From NCBI RefSeq assembly GCF_001653235.2, contig NC_035793.1, forward strand, positions 1,364,001-1,428,000: DNA of 64,000 nucleotides. Reading direction: 5' to 3'. The first letter of the stretch is position 1, and the number at the start of each line of letters is the position of its first letter. Position numbers and translations under genes: made by a program. The notes beneath the pieces were generated by a model. The model did no database searches. It was not told the origin of the DNA and was given only the letters and a program-made list of their open reading frames with translations. Shown in pieces: positions 21,287-32,900 of the stretch. Source of the stretch: Pochonia chlamydosporia 170. Taxonomy: Eukaryota; Ascomycota; Sordariomycetes; Hypocreales; Clavicipitaceae.

Positions 21287-24220
21287 ATGAGCGCCAAAGC
21301 ACCAGATAGCCCTCAGTCTACGCACTCCAGCTCTTTTGAGCCCGTGGACTTGCTCACAACGCCTCAATCTCTTGCCCGGGCCGTCTATGCTCGGCGCGCC
21401 GAATATGTTCGGCCGCACAAGATAAGAGTCAAGATTGGCACCTGGAACGTCGCAGCCTGTACAGGGACGGACAAGGACCTTGCAAGATGGTTCGTTGATG
21501 GGGAAGGCATTGACAAACACTTTGCGACCTTGGATTTATCTCGAAACTCGGCCGTTGCGCACGATCTTTCTGCTAGCGATGAGCAAGATCCCGACGCAGT
21601 CCGTCTTCTAGGCGGCAACGAAATTGGGCTCTATGTACTCGGCTTACAAGAAGTTGTTGACTTGAATTTGACCAAGGAGTACATGAACCGGGCCGTCAAT
21701 ATCGACAACTCTCCGACGGGCAAGTGGCAAGCTGCGCTCGAAGCCGCCATGCCCCCAGGATACGAACTTGTCATGTCAGAGCAAATGACCGGCTTGCTAC
21801 TACTGATTTATGCGTCTCCCGAGATTGCCCCAACCATCACGAACGTCAGCACAAAACAGGTCGGGACCGGTCTTCTAGGTTATTTTGGTAACAAAGGAGC
21901 CGTCACGTCCCGACTTGTTCTGGGTGAAACGACACGAATGGTATTTGTCAACTGCCATCTAGCTAGTGGCGCTGGCTCCAGCTACTTGGATCGAAGGTGC
22001 TGGGACGTTGACCAGATTCTTACCAAGACGAAATTCGACTCCGTGGTACATGCTGGCGTTTCCGAGGACGATGGAGAGATGATTGGCGAAGAGGACTTTG
22101 CATTTTGGTTCGGAGATTTGAACTTTCGGCTCGACGGGCTTCCTGGAGATGACATTAGAAGACTGCTTACATTACACACAAGAGGGGAGTACGGTCTGTC
22201 CGGGGACAAGACTCCACGACCGCCGGAAGGAGACGGCGTGATTGTAATGAGAAGTTCCGAAAGCGATGACGATACCACAATTAAGTCTTCAGTTCACTCA
22301 CGAGAGCAGAGTTTCGATTCCGAGACTACACTTCCAGATCCAGACGATTTCCCAGAGGATCCCAGTCAGGACCCAACATCCCTTCAAGCGACCCTGGACT
22401 CACTCCTTCCCCACGATCAGCTTCGGCGGATGATGGTACAGCGCAAAGTATTCCACGATGGCTGGAGGGAAGGTCCTATTACATTCCTACCATCATATAA
22501 ATACGATGTTGGAACAGTCGGGCTCTTTGATTCTAGTGAAAAGCAACGAGCTCCGAGTTGGTGTGACCGGATCTTGTATCGAACGCGAAAGGACAAGCAA
22601 GACTTTGATGCCAAAGCAGCAGAAGAGATGGCGGTGAAGAAACGGGATGAGGAAATGAAGTCCAGAGGAATGGACCAAGACGACGATGTGCTTTTCAGCT
22701 ACGATCCCCAGACGGACGGCGATGAGCAGCCAGAAACAGCAGGGTATGACTATGATGAATACGACGAAACCGAAGACAATGACCTCAAGGAAATTGTAAC
22801 CAAGGAAGGATATCTGGACCGAATCTCGCTGGATATTTACACATCACACCAACGCATTACATCGTCAGATCATAAACCCATAATATCTGTCTTTTCTCTC
22901 GAATACGATGCCGTTGTGCCAGAGTTAAAAGCAAAAGTTCACGCCGAGGTTGCGCGAGAGCTCGACCGGATGGAAAATGAGGGTCGCCCGGCTATAACTG
23001 TTGTAATGGAAGGCGGCAATTCAGCCAATGAGAGTGTTGTCGACTTTGGTGATGTCAGCTTTTTGAAGAGGTTGACGTGCGTTGTTACGATCGCGAATAC
23101 TGGAAGCGTGTCCGCAAGCATTTCGTTTGTCGAGAAGCCCACAACAGATGAAGGCGACTCAACTGCATTAGCATGGCTGACCTCGACCTTTATTCGACCG
23201 GATGATGATGAGGCCGCTGATTTAAGCAAATTGGTTACCTTGGAGCCAGGAGAAACGGTTCTGGCACATATTCAAGCCCAGGTGTCAAGCATTTCTCATC
23301 TTCGTGCTCTGAATGATGGACAGGCCAGCCTGGAGGATGTTTTGGTGCTTCGTGTCGAAGGAGGTAGAGATCATTTCATTCCTGTCAAGGCGGCTTGGCA
23401 ACCCACCTGCTTCGGAAGGTCCATTGACGAACTCATCAGAGTGCCTGACGGAGGCATACGAAAGTTTCTGGCAGAGAAGGATATCAAAGGAGCCATCCCC
23501 TATGATTCTGAAGTTCGTTGCTCAGCTCCAACGGAATTCTTCAAGTTGACAGAGGCCATTCAGACCATGGTGGAAAGATGTGTTGCTGATGAAGCAATGC
23601 TGGAATCCATGAATCTACCTCGTGAGGCCGGTTGGCCATTTGACGCGACTACTTGGACAGCCGGTGTGGCAGAGCAAGATGAGATAAAAGCAGATCTTGT
23701 TGCCGCTTTGGATAACGACCTACCCATTGCTGACGCCTTACCAGTTGAGCTGACTTCTCCACACAAGCTTGAACTGCTGTCGTCGCTGTTGCTTTTATTT
23801 TTAGCTTCACTAACGGACGGACTCGTTCCTCCACTCCTCTGGGCCAAGCTGTCCACCTCACTACCAAATTTGACCTCGCTTGCTCCCACAGCATGGCCGG
23901 ATGCAAAGACCCAAATTCTTGATGTATTCTCGTCTGCACCGAACCATCACATTGCGTTCGTCTTCTTGGCTTCAACGTTGTCACGCGTAGCTACAGAGCT
24001 AAGTTCGGCAACATCGGAACCCCTTCTACCCGGCTTAAGTCGACGATTGAGTTTCCGGAGAGGGGAAGACGACAGCGAGAAGAAGAGGAAACTTCGAGAA
24101 CGGAAATATGCCGAAATTTTTGGGCCTCTCGCATTCAGGACAAATGATAGAGATAAGGCAACGAGAGAAAAGGAGCGTATAGTTGTTGAGATATTCATGA
24201 GCCGAGAGGCTGGAGGTTAG
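21287..24220 (+). CDS. OCRL/INPP5B-type inositol polyphosphate 5-phosphatase
   Basis: Single long exon, 977 aa. The 5-phosphatase catalytic domain covers about residues 45-540, with all core motifs: KIGTWNVAA, LGLQEVVDL, GNKGAVTSRL, FVNCHLASGAG, FWFGDLNFRLDG, APSWCDRILYR and SSDHKPI. It removes the 5-phosphate from PI(4,5)P2 or related lipids on membranes. Within it, between the FGDLNFR and FLPSYKYD motifs, lies an acidic serine-rich insert (about residues 295-370). After it come an ASH domain (VDFGDVSFLKRLTCVVTIANTG) and a C-terminal region (about 700-977) resembling the catalytically silent RhoGAP domain of OCRL (FFKLTEAIQTMVERC, PVELTSPHKLELLSSLL). This order matches OCRL/INPP5B and not the Sac1-containing synaptojanin type. 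No signal peptide or membrane segment. Endomembrane trafficking is the likely role by family. Confidence 0.92.
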   Translation: MSAKAPDSPQSTHSSSFEPVDLLTTPQSLARAVYARRAEYVRPHKIRVKIGTWNVAACTGTDKDLARWFVDGEGIDKHFATLDLSRNSAVAHDLSASDEQDPDAVRLLGGNEIGLYVLGLQEVVDLNLTKEYMNRAVNIDNSPTGKWQAALEAAMPPGYELVMSEQMTGLLLLIYASPEIAPTITNVSTKQVGTGLLGYFGNKGAVTSRLVLGETTRMVFVNCHLASGAGSSYLDRRCWDVDQILTKTKFDSVVHAGVSEDDGEMIGEEDFAFWFGDLNFRLDGLPGDDIRRLLTLHTRGEYGLSGDKTPRPPEGDGVIVMRSSESDDDTTIKSSVHSREQSFDSETTLPDPDDFPEDPSQDPTSLQATLDSLLPHDQLRRMMVQRKVFHDGWREGPITFLPSYKYDVGTVGLFDSSEKQRAPSWCDRILYRTRKDKQDFDAKAAEEMAVKKRDEEMKSRGMDQDDDVLFSYDPQTDGDEQPETAGYDYDEYDETEDNDLKEIVTKEGYLDRISLDIYTSHQRITSSDHKPIISVFSLEYDAVVPELKAKVHAEVARELDRMENEGRPAITVVMEGGNSANESVVDFGDVSFLKRLTCVVTIANTGSVSASISFVEKPTTDEGDSTALAWLTSTFIRPDDDEAADLSKLVTLEPGETVLAHIQAQVSSISHLRALNDGQASLEDVLVLRVEGGRDHFIPVKAAWQPTCFGRSIDELIRVPDGGIRKFLAEKDIKGAIPYDSEVRCSAPTEFFKLTEAIQTMVERCVADEAMLESMNLPREAGWPFDATTWTAGVAEQDEIKADLVAALDNDLPIADALPVELTSPHKLELLSSLLLLFLASLTDGLVPPLLWAKLSTSLPNLTSLAPTAWPDAKTQILDVFSSAPNHHIAFVFLASTLSRVATELSSATSEPLLPGLSRRLSFRRGEDDSEKKRKLRERKYAEIFGPLAFRTNDRDKATREKERIVVEIFMSREAGG

Positions 24221-24896
24221 AGGCCAGTAAACAGAAGACTGAACGGGGATATCAGACGCCGGCTTTGTAATCGCCTGATGCGGAGATGCAGGATGGAGTT
24301 GTAATTTTATGAGCACATGGCCAGTGTAGATATTTTTCCCGGCACAGAGTTTGGAGGAGCCTGCTTGGAAGACGATTCTCTTGCAGCATGAACAATATTT
24401 TTCTGGAGCAAGCGTTGGCTCTGTGCAAGAGCAAGGCATTTGCAACAAATAACTGTGCACAGATATTTCCGCACGCTCACTGGGTCCTTCGTCCGATCTT
24501 TCTCCATTTTGTTGAATGGTTGCTGAGTTTGTTGCCTGGACCTCATATCTTGTTAATGTTCTGTTCTGTTCACCGGTGCATTCAATGTTGGTGGTGTGCA
24601 GACTACGGTTCAGCAACCAGCATTGCGTTCACGCCAAAGACGCTCCTTCCAGAACAAACGCTCTTCCAAGTCTCTGCATCATCTAGCTTCCCTTGGTTAT
24701 ACAGATGACGAACATCGTCCTTGGCCTTTGCAGCATGAATGTCGAGTCCGTCCCCAGACAATGCGGACAAATGCCATCTCGCAGACAGAAATTCTCGTTA
24801 TCCTCAACCCTCTTCCCTCACGTCCGCAGAATGGTGTGGGCCAACCAAAACAGCGCTACAAAGTTTTCAACTCTCCATCGCGATATAATACGAAAC
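24221..24896. other. intergenic region
   Basis: 676 bp between the phosphatase and the next plus-strand gene. It holds the upstream in-frame ATGs at 24693 and 24831 that could extend the next protein. Nothing else recognised. Confidence 0.4.
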
Positions 24897-25814
24897 ATGG
24901 CAGAGCAACGGCTCGAACGTTTACTTAGTCTTCGAAACTCAGCTATACGATATTCATCACCGGAAGGCGTTGCGCTCGCTGCAACCCAGATTCGGTTGCC
25001 ACCATCACCCTCACGACCGAAGGCGCACGAAGGCCAGACGGTCAAACTGGATAAAGAACACAAATTTCCATGGTTGGAAGACCTCGAGCTTATAAAACAG
25101 TGGGAAGACGAGCGTCCGTATATGTTGCATGATACGTGGTTTGCTATGCTTGGCGATGGGAACGACCAAAGCGACTTGGCTGACGCGTTGCCTACTTGTT
25201 CGGAAGGTACTGCGTTGGCAACCAGCATGTATGGTATGATGGAGAAATCGCTACAAAAGGACGTGGTTCCCAATTTTCTCGCGCCGTTTCAGGATACTTT
25301 TTGTGGCAAACTGGAGGCTTTGGTAGAACACTTTGATGAGGGATGTTGCAAAGCCAACTTAGATCCCGACACGACCCTACGACATAGTCACAGAGGTATC
25401 CTTTTGTCAAGTGGACACATCATTGATGAAGCACATCTACAACAACTCATGAACGAGATGAAGAGACTGAAAAGATATTGTCGGCGCATGACGGATGAGG
25501 TGAACCGCCGGAGAGACGCCCAAAAATTGAGTAAGAACCGATGGGGCAACAGAGTTCGACGTGGCGGCAAGGTCAGTGTAATGAAGAGCAAGGGGTTAGG
25601 CAGCCTACTCAGAGAGAGTTGCGACTTGGACTTGGACGAGTTGCCTGCTGATTCATGGGAGAGTTGGGCTCCGACTGATAAGCCGAGTCGTGTGGTGTTA
25701 GTTCAACCAGAACAAGGCGGGACATTAGGGAATGATGGCCAACTGTTAGGGCATCGGGAAGGTCAAGCCGAGGACAAACTTAAACTTCAGAATCGGAACA
25801 GAATCCGATGGTAG
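24897..25814 (+). CDS. unrecognised protein, basic C-terminal half
   Basis: Single exon, 305 aa from the ATG at 24897 (MAEQRLERLLSLRNSA). In-frame ATGs at 24831 and 24693 would add 22 or 68 residues; the added part looks less protein-like, so the shortest is preferred. No family was recognised. Visible features are a charged helical start, a proline-rich patch (LPPSPSRPK), a central mixed region with a few cysteines, a strongly basic helical segment (LMNEMKRLKRYCRRMTDEVNRRRDAQKLSKNRWGNRVRRGGK) split by short breaks, and an acidic LDLDELPADSWESW motif. No membrane segment or signal peptide. The basic segment could bind nucleic acid or act as a nuclear signal; that is a guess. It converges on the 915-aa regulator with 256 bp between stops. 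Confidence 0.6.
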   Translation: MAEQRLERLLSLRNSAIRYSSPEGVALAATQIRLPPSPSRPKAHEGQTVKLDKEHKFPWLEDLELIKQWEDERPYMLHDTWFAMLGDGNDQSDLADALPTCSEGTALATSMYGMMEKSLQKDVVPNFLAPFQDTFCGKLEALVEHFDEGCCKANLDPDTTLRHSHRGILLSSGHIIDEAHLQQLMNEMKRLKRYCRRMTDEVNRRRDAQKLSKNRWGNRVRRGGKVSVMKSKGLGSLLRESCDLDLDELPADSWESWAPTDKPSRVVLVQPEQGGTLGNDGQLLGHREGQAEDKLKLQNRNRIRW

Positions 25815-26070
25815 TAACATATATTAGGTTGAGATTGATGTATATATCCAAATCTTGCTTAGCTTGTTTAGGGAGGGCTGGTAAGGAACCCGCAGCAACA
25901 ACTTAGATAGACAAGATTATAAGATTCTCCTCAGTCCCTCTCCGATACATATAGTTTGAGATAGATGACGCAGCCCCCACGCACCTGCTAACTATCGTGC
26001 GTGCCATTCAGATCTCATGTTTGTGCGCCCTGTTGTCGCCGTGTTGAAGTCGTTATGCAGCAACCATCAA

Positions 26071-29000
26071 CTAGCCGGAATACTCGCGCTGATAAGTAGG
26101 GTGTGACTGCCACCGCTCTTCAAACATCTGTGCTATCCAGTAACATGGGTGGTCCCAATCAAAATTAGTCTGCGAGCCCATATACGGCGTCTCCTGACTG
26201 CCTATAGCAGGCAATGCAGGTCTCTCTGCTACGTGCCATTAGTGTCGCATTCATATTTGCACATGATGACTACTGTCGGCACTCACTGATTCCATTGTGC
26301 TCCTTGTATCTCTTCCACGCGGCAAGCTGCTTCTGGACTCGCCTGTCCGTCAACGTCTCCATCACCAAGTCGTGCTGCTCGGATGTAAGCTCGGACATGA
26401 AGTGCCTGTGTCGCTCCCATGGCTCTTCTGGATTCGGCCATGGATGGCAGTTGTAGTAGTGCCAGTGGACGAGGATGTTGTTACAACCCTCTTGGAGCTC
26501 TTCTACGAAGCTAGGGATGGAGTATCGAAACTACATGAGAATGGTGACGTTAGCTGACAGTTTCACCATGGTGGGCAAAAAAAAGGGAGCGAAGCGGGAA
26601 TGGACTGTATTTGGCTCACGTACCCTGCCACCAAAGTTGTTTCTCGCATGACGATATCTGTCTGAGCTAATGACACTCGCCTCGTGTAAAAGTATAAAGA
26701 CGGTGAGGTAGATGGGCCACCAAAAAGACGATTGGTTGCGCAGGATGAACGTTTCGAGGTCGCGAAGTACTCTGTGGCCGTACGTGGAGAGGAGCTTGGT
26801 GTGGTTGATGCTGTCGAATTGGGCGAGAATCATGCGCGGTACGGAGACTTTCCCGAAGAGAGGGTAGGTTGTGTCTTTGGTTTCGGGTTTCATGCCGAGA
26901 GTCTCGTCGCCGCATATGTAGGCTGATCCCGTGGTGTGTCCTGTGTGAAGGTTGGGGTTCTTAGTCTTGGTCCTTTAAGTATAGAGAGGGTGTGCAGAGT
27001 GTATATCGTACGAATTGCGTGCCAGAGCACAAAAAGATTACCAAGAAGCTTTTTCTGTGGGTTAGCAATCTTCCCAGACGGGCCGTCCATCTCGTCCTTT
27101 TGTAGGTGTCAGCGCATGTGCCACATATATATACTCGTACAAATGCACAAGACTCACGTCTAGGCTGAGGTAGTATTCTATCGCTGAAATATACGTCCTC
27201 TTGATGACGTCCTGCCCAGCAAGGGCCCTTCGCAACAGCTTATGTGGTGTATGCTGCCTGACCATGGTTGCAATGGCATTATCAATGATGTACTTTTCGA
27301 AGTACGTCGCCGTCGCCCGTATATCGACGAGGCAAAACGGCTCCAGGTCCTTCTTCTTCCTTACCTCGTCTCCTCGCTCTCCCTCCCTGACGGTCCAGAA
27401 ACGGGCAACGACATCCCCGGCCCCAGCTCGAAAGCGGACAACCTTGATTTCAATTGGCGCCTCACAAATCCCCAGCGTTATCTGGATTGTTCGAACGTCA
27501 CTGTTGACGCGGTCACCAACATCTTTCATTTCTGTACCTCTCCATCGGTCGGTAAGGTTCAAACCACCCTTGCGGAAGAGCACGACGTCAGTTAGCTTGC
27601 CGCGGTAGCACGAAACGTGGTGGAGGGTCTTTTTGGAAACCTTGGAAAAGCCCTGGCAAGGAAGACAGGACCCTTCAAGTTCATCTTGGTCGGCATCACA
27701 CTGTACTCAGCCGTTAGTGTATTTTTTCACTGTGTGCTCCTTGGGTCCCTCCAGGAACGAACTAACAACACGCAAGGGTCTGGGTACTTACCCGAATTTT
27801 TTGGATTCTACATCGTAGACAAGCCTTTCTCTTACGAGTCTCTGCAGTTTCCTTACGTTTTTGCAAATTGAATGGACCACGCTTCTTTGCCTGAGGCGTG
27901 CCGTTCTCTTCGTTGGCCGTATTTGGGCGACTGTCATCAGAGTCCGTACCTGCCTGGCTTCCATGTTGTCCTTCTGTCAGCTGTTGCTCAGCTTCTGCAT
28001 TGACACCTTGTGGTACGGCCGGCTCAGTCTGTCGTAAGGATGACTGGTTGTCGCCTGGCTGTGCTTCCTCTGTGGAAGGTAACTCAGAGTTGTTTGACAG
28101 GGAGTCTATGACCAGCGTATTAGGCTGTGCAGAGCCCAAGTCTTGTACACGCGGCTGCAGAGCATACTGTGTGTAGTCGCCAGAGTTGCTGTGATGTGGA
28201 AGATAGAACTCGCCCCCACCCATTGTAGCCTGATGTTGAGATAGACTGAACCCTTGCCCGTTGGTCACGGTCAAGGTCAGTGTGTTAACTGCGTTTGTCT
28301 TGGGGGTCGCGTTTGCGATTGCATGGAAGTCTGGTGCAAATTGGTACGAGCTGTACGTGGTCGAGTAGGCACTGGGCTGAAACTCGGCGGTAGGTCCAAC
28401 AAAGAGAGATGGCTGAAAGGGGGCGGCTCCTTGAGAGGAAGAGTCCTGTATATTGCTGGGTTCGACGATGCCGGGATGCAATTGGGTATTTGTAGGCCCA
28501 GTAGTACCAAGATGGCCACCCTGTGCTAGTGTTTGTGTTTGTGTTTGTGCTTGTGCTATCAGGTCTTGATATTGCCCACGATCCTCACCGGTCAAGTCTG
28601 CGCCAGATTGTACCAGCCCAACCGGATGCAGTGATGATGACCTTTGACCATTTGTGTCTAGAAATGTATCTGGCTCGGGACCCAGGAGGCCATAGTATTT
28701 ATTATAATAGTCTTGAGGAATCACATCGGGGCTAAAGGACGGTATATTAGCTTGGATTAAGCTCCCGCATGATAGCGCTTCGTGATAAGGGACTGGAACT
28801 GGGACCGGCAAGGCGCAGGATAGTGTCCCGAGACCTTGAGATGCAAGGCCCGGATGACTTTGGTCGACCAACTGGGCAGTTCCATGACGAAGATCAACAG
28901 CAGCAGTATCAAGATGTCCTTGGCGAGATGGTGATGCGCTAGTGTAGGACGATGCAAGTGCCGAAATGCCGGAACGAGTTGTCTCGGCGGTATCAGAGCT

Positions 29001-29943
29001 GGGGCTGATAGGCCATGCGAAACCGGCTGAATCTGAATCCGATGTTTGTTGCGTGTGGTGCTGATGCCGAAGCCTGGAGCTCTCATCAAAGAGACCAGGA
29101 CGGTCATTCAGTCTGCGGTTCCGGTTTGCTGCAGGTGGTGAATCTTTGGTGGTTCTTTTGCGTTTCGATCCTTGCTTGGTCTAAGGAGAAGAAGGGCACA
29201 CCGGTCAGCGGACAATCAAAAGGGGGGAATCCATCCATCCATCCATCGATGATGACGATGATGACGATGATGCAGCATAGGGAGTATTTGACCAGCCAGA
29301 AAAGCTCCGGTTGACCAAATAACCCCCGTCCAGGTCCATGTGAAATACTCCGTATTTTGCAAAGGAGTCTGGTCCGGTCTGATACAGTACGAGGTACGAA
29401 ACAGTGTTAGGCACTCCCGCAAGTACCGGATTTGTCAATCAATGACGCTCGCTCATTGGAAACCCAAGAAAGCCGTCGGTTGATCGATCCCACATGGGCT
29501 ACCAGATTGTCCATGCCCAGAGCACTACCTGGTAGTTGCGTATAGAGAAGAGCAAGGATTCGACAAGTAATAAGAAAGGTCTGGTTACGGGAGCACGGGA
29601 GTACGGAGTAATTGGGGGGTGAATCAATGGAGGCTTGCATGTAGTTTGCCAAACATGACAAGAGCAAAGAAATGGGGTCAATCGTCCATGTCCATGTCCA
29701 TGACGGGGTCGTGCAGTGCAGTCATCAGTGGGCAATGCAAAACTGGGAAACCGAAACGAAACGAAACGACCGGGCAGACACGAATGATGATGAACGAACG
29801 TAACGTAACGAAACGAAACACAAGATGGCAAGGACAAACAGACAGACGGACAGACAGACAGGTGAGAAGGAGAAGGAGAAAGGGAAAGGTCACACGTCAC
29901 TTACCACCAACCCTGAATGAATACTGAATGACGACGATTCCAT
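26071..29943 (-). CDS. fungal zinc-cluster regulator with internal, atypically spaced cysteines
   Basis: Seven exons on minus: 29943-29905, 29180-27792, 27700-27158, 27096-27012, 26940-26624, 26530-26287, 26201-26071; 915 aa, all phases consistent. Residues 14-440 are low complexity (Gln, Ser, Thr, Pro). A basic stretch (KKRGPFNLQKRKETAETRKRK) leads into six cysteines at 467, 470, 477, 488, 491 and 507, that is C-x2-C-x6-C-x10-C-x2-C-x15-C. The usual Zn2Cys6 cluster sits near the N-terminus and has about 6-8 residues before the last Cys. The conserved C-terminal half continues with LTDRWRG, an RTIQITLG block, a YFEKYIIDNAIATMV helix, then YICGDETLGM, LLHEAS and LVHWHYYNCHPWP. I recognise this as a widespread ascomycete family annotated only as putative C6 regulators; no target is known to me. 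The first intron is 724 nt. Confidence 0.8.
29181..29904 (-). other. 724-nt first intron of the zinc-cluster regulator, repeat-rich
   Basis: Donor GTAAGT at 29904 and acceptor TTAG ending at 29181 (minus). An in-frame TAG directly precedes exon 2, and exon 2 has no ATG until far into it, so an upstream first exon is required. The intron holds CATC/GATGAC repeats near 29231-29275, GAAAC and AACGT repeats near 29752-29820, a GACA repeat near 29836-29860, and two TACGGAGTA-type motifs. Confidence 0.65.
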
Positions 29944-32900
29944 GGCGTTGAAGCACCTCAAGCCTATTTACCATGGTACGAGGTGATCACTGATGACGAT
30001 GATGAGACGGCAAGGAGTCAAGTCGGTCTGGTCCCATGGACTGGGAGGTGTGTAGCACAAATTGGCCAATGTGAATACGGAGTACGGAGTACGTGAGACG
30101 ACGATGGAGGCGGAGAAAAAAAAATTAAAAAAAATTAAAAAAATGAACAAAAAATCAATCAATCCTTCGACCGGCAGGCAGCCTCGTCCGTTGGACAGAC
30201 AATGTCCTGTGCTGTGCTGGGCAAGGCCGGAGGAAGAAGACACAGCATGGAGTACAGACTACGGCGTATGGAGTACGGAGTACGGAGTAGAAAGGGGTCA
30301 CAATGGAGAGGAGATGGGGAGCTGATGCCCAGAGAAAACGTCTGGTCGCGAAACGATCACGCGATGGATCGAAGCGTCCGAATCCGATGCTGGGTGAGGT
30401 GATACGACAGCATCACCAACAGCATCAGCATCAGCATTAGCATTGGCAGTGGCAGTGGCATCAATCAGCATCTGCGTCAGCCATGTCAGGCATCCTGGCT
30501 CTACCAGGATCTCGTATAATTTTTTCTTTCTTCTTCCTCCCCGTCCCTTTCTCGCTCACCGCGCGGGAAACTCGCCGACGTGTCTGGCTCTTCAATTTTT
30601 CTTTGTTCTTCCTCTTCCACAATGTTTCTCCTCCCCCCGCTTTGCGTTCCTGACGAAATTTTGTGACAAAACTGCAGCCAACCCTTGTCGTTGCTCCCAG
30701 CCTCGCAACATGCATGACAAGGTCAATATTGACAGCTGAGGGCTTGTGCCGGGAGGGGCGCAAATTCGCACATGAGGGACAGTGAGACAAAATCAGGTTC
30801 TGCACGCAGCCGTGGCTGAGAGTAACAGCATGTGCGTACGTGATGCTGTGCAACTCATCTGCACATGGATGGGAGAGGAGGGCAGGCAGAATCAGGTTGA
30901 TCTGAGCAAATAATTCGCCGAGTGTTGGTTGTCGCGAATCCTGTTTCCGGGCCAAAAGCTCAGGAAAAAAAGGAGGGTAAAAAAAAAAAGGACAAAAAAA
31001 GGGAAAGCCAGGTTTATTGCTGTTGGGTCGGCCAACATAAATAAAACCTGACTCTTGTGATAATGCGACGTTGACGTTCAAACATGACATGGAAGGCGAT
31101 GAGTTTAATCAAGGAAGGATCCACCAGACTGACCAGCCTAGCCTGGTTGACATGACTGTCGTCTCCACGCTGCGGATCAGGCCGAGACCACATGCAACTT
31201 GACTTCACTTCCTTCACTCGCCTTGACTTCACACAGTCAGACGCCAACGACTCTCCCTAGTCAGTCAAGCTAACGCACGCAAATCATCTCTCCCGAAACC
31301 CCTGGCTGCCGACACTTTAGAGTTTTCCACTGCGCCCGGATGAATGCCAGTGTCAATCAATTAATCCCTGTTGATACCCAATTTTCTCCGTTGTCGCGGA
31401 TGGGGCCGCACGGCTTGCATGAGTCTGAGTCCAAAATATGCACAATCATGCAGACATACAAACTGCATGCACACAAGACACTTGCCCTACACCGGTTGTT
31501 TTCCAGATGCCTGTCCATGCATCACATCCTTGTGCGTCATCTCCAGAATCCCGACACAAATCTGGACCTCATGGTCACGGTCACTATGCGTCTCGTCTCA
31601 TGTGGTCTCGCCTTCGCCAAGACCAAGGGCTATCCGGCAGATATGACAAAGAGCTATCCTCCAAAGATGGCGTACGGAGCGGTTCCTGACGAGAACGGAA
31701 TGCTTGCTATCCATGGTTACAATCGACATAATACAGTATCTCCCTTGCCTCGCGGTCAGCGATATTCGTAAGCAAGCAGACACATAGCTGGAACTGCTTG
31801 CTTCTTGTTTCAAGACCCATTATACGCCTTAGAAGGGAACTAATTGGAAACTCGCTCTTCTTGGTAATAAATATACGTACTTGCAATATATGTACAGTGT
31901 CTACCTCGGAATACGGTTTGGGGAAGTCCGGGAAAGGGAGAGAGTCAGTTATGACACAGTCTCGGAGAGCTTTGGAGAAAGGAACCACTTTTGATGACTT
32001 CATTTTCCTTCACCAAGGATCCCCAGAAGTTGCCAAATGCAGTATTTATTTCGTCACTCGATCCTCAGTGCCGATAATTGCACTAACTCTTTGAATGTAC
32101 AGGACTGTCCGACCAGAACAGACGCTTTGGCCCAGCGCAGTACCTCGGAGGTCATACAGAACGCATCTCGTGGAATACAAACGGCAGCACAATCCGAGAT
32201 CTGGCACGTACCTTGGGTAACCGCACTGGCATGCTCAAAGGGACGCTCTATGCACTTCTGACAACTTGAATTGGCCCTCTTCAATGTCCTTTTTTTTCTT
32301 CCCTGGTTGCAATTTCTGGTCTTGTACGGAGTACGTGGACATGGACATGGACGTGGCGCGAGAAGCCTGGGCGAGGCTTGAGTCTGGTCTGGTCTGATCC
32401 TCAAAGTGCCGGCATATTCATCCGTATTCGTCAGGTGTGTCACTCTTTCCGACGACATGCTTCACATCTGGCCCACGATAATTCGACCATGTGTGAAACT
32501 GCAAAAGAAATTGGTTCCTATCCAAGTGTTGAGTTACCAACAAAAACCCTCAGCGCCCCCTATTCTTTGCTGTAGGTCGAAAAAGAGTAGCATGGCTCGA
32601 CTCCTATTGCTCATTGCTGCCTCACGACTTATCAATTCCGTAATAATATCTCCGCAGTTGGGTTTTCGTTCAGTTAGATCCCGCAGTAGATGCTGTCTCT
32701 AGACCTTCGCAGAGCGTTTCCCCCGTCACACATGACACGCAAGAGCGTCCGGCTATCAACGAAATCGATTTGTCCATCATCAACACCACGGACGGCCACT
32801 GCTGCCCAGGCAGACAGACATTGCGTCGTGTATGCAGTTGCATCCGGTCCGTCGTTTCTGTCTCTTTGACAGAGTGAGTCCTTGCAGAAAGAGAAGTGAT

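Noticed and set aside
28869..28871. Apparent start of the zinc-cluster regulator at this position
   Set aside because: The codon is TTG; the frame continues upstream to a splice acceptor at 29181, and an ATG exon with a GTAAGT donor lies at 29905-29943.
30461..31090. 209-codon minus-strand open frame
   Set aside because: Composition is driven by poly-A/T and simple repeats (PFFCPFFFYPP, KRKNKEK); no domain, no plausible exons, lies in repeat-rich intergenic DNA.
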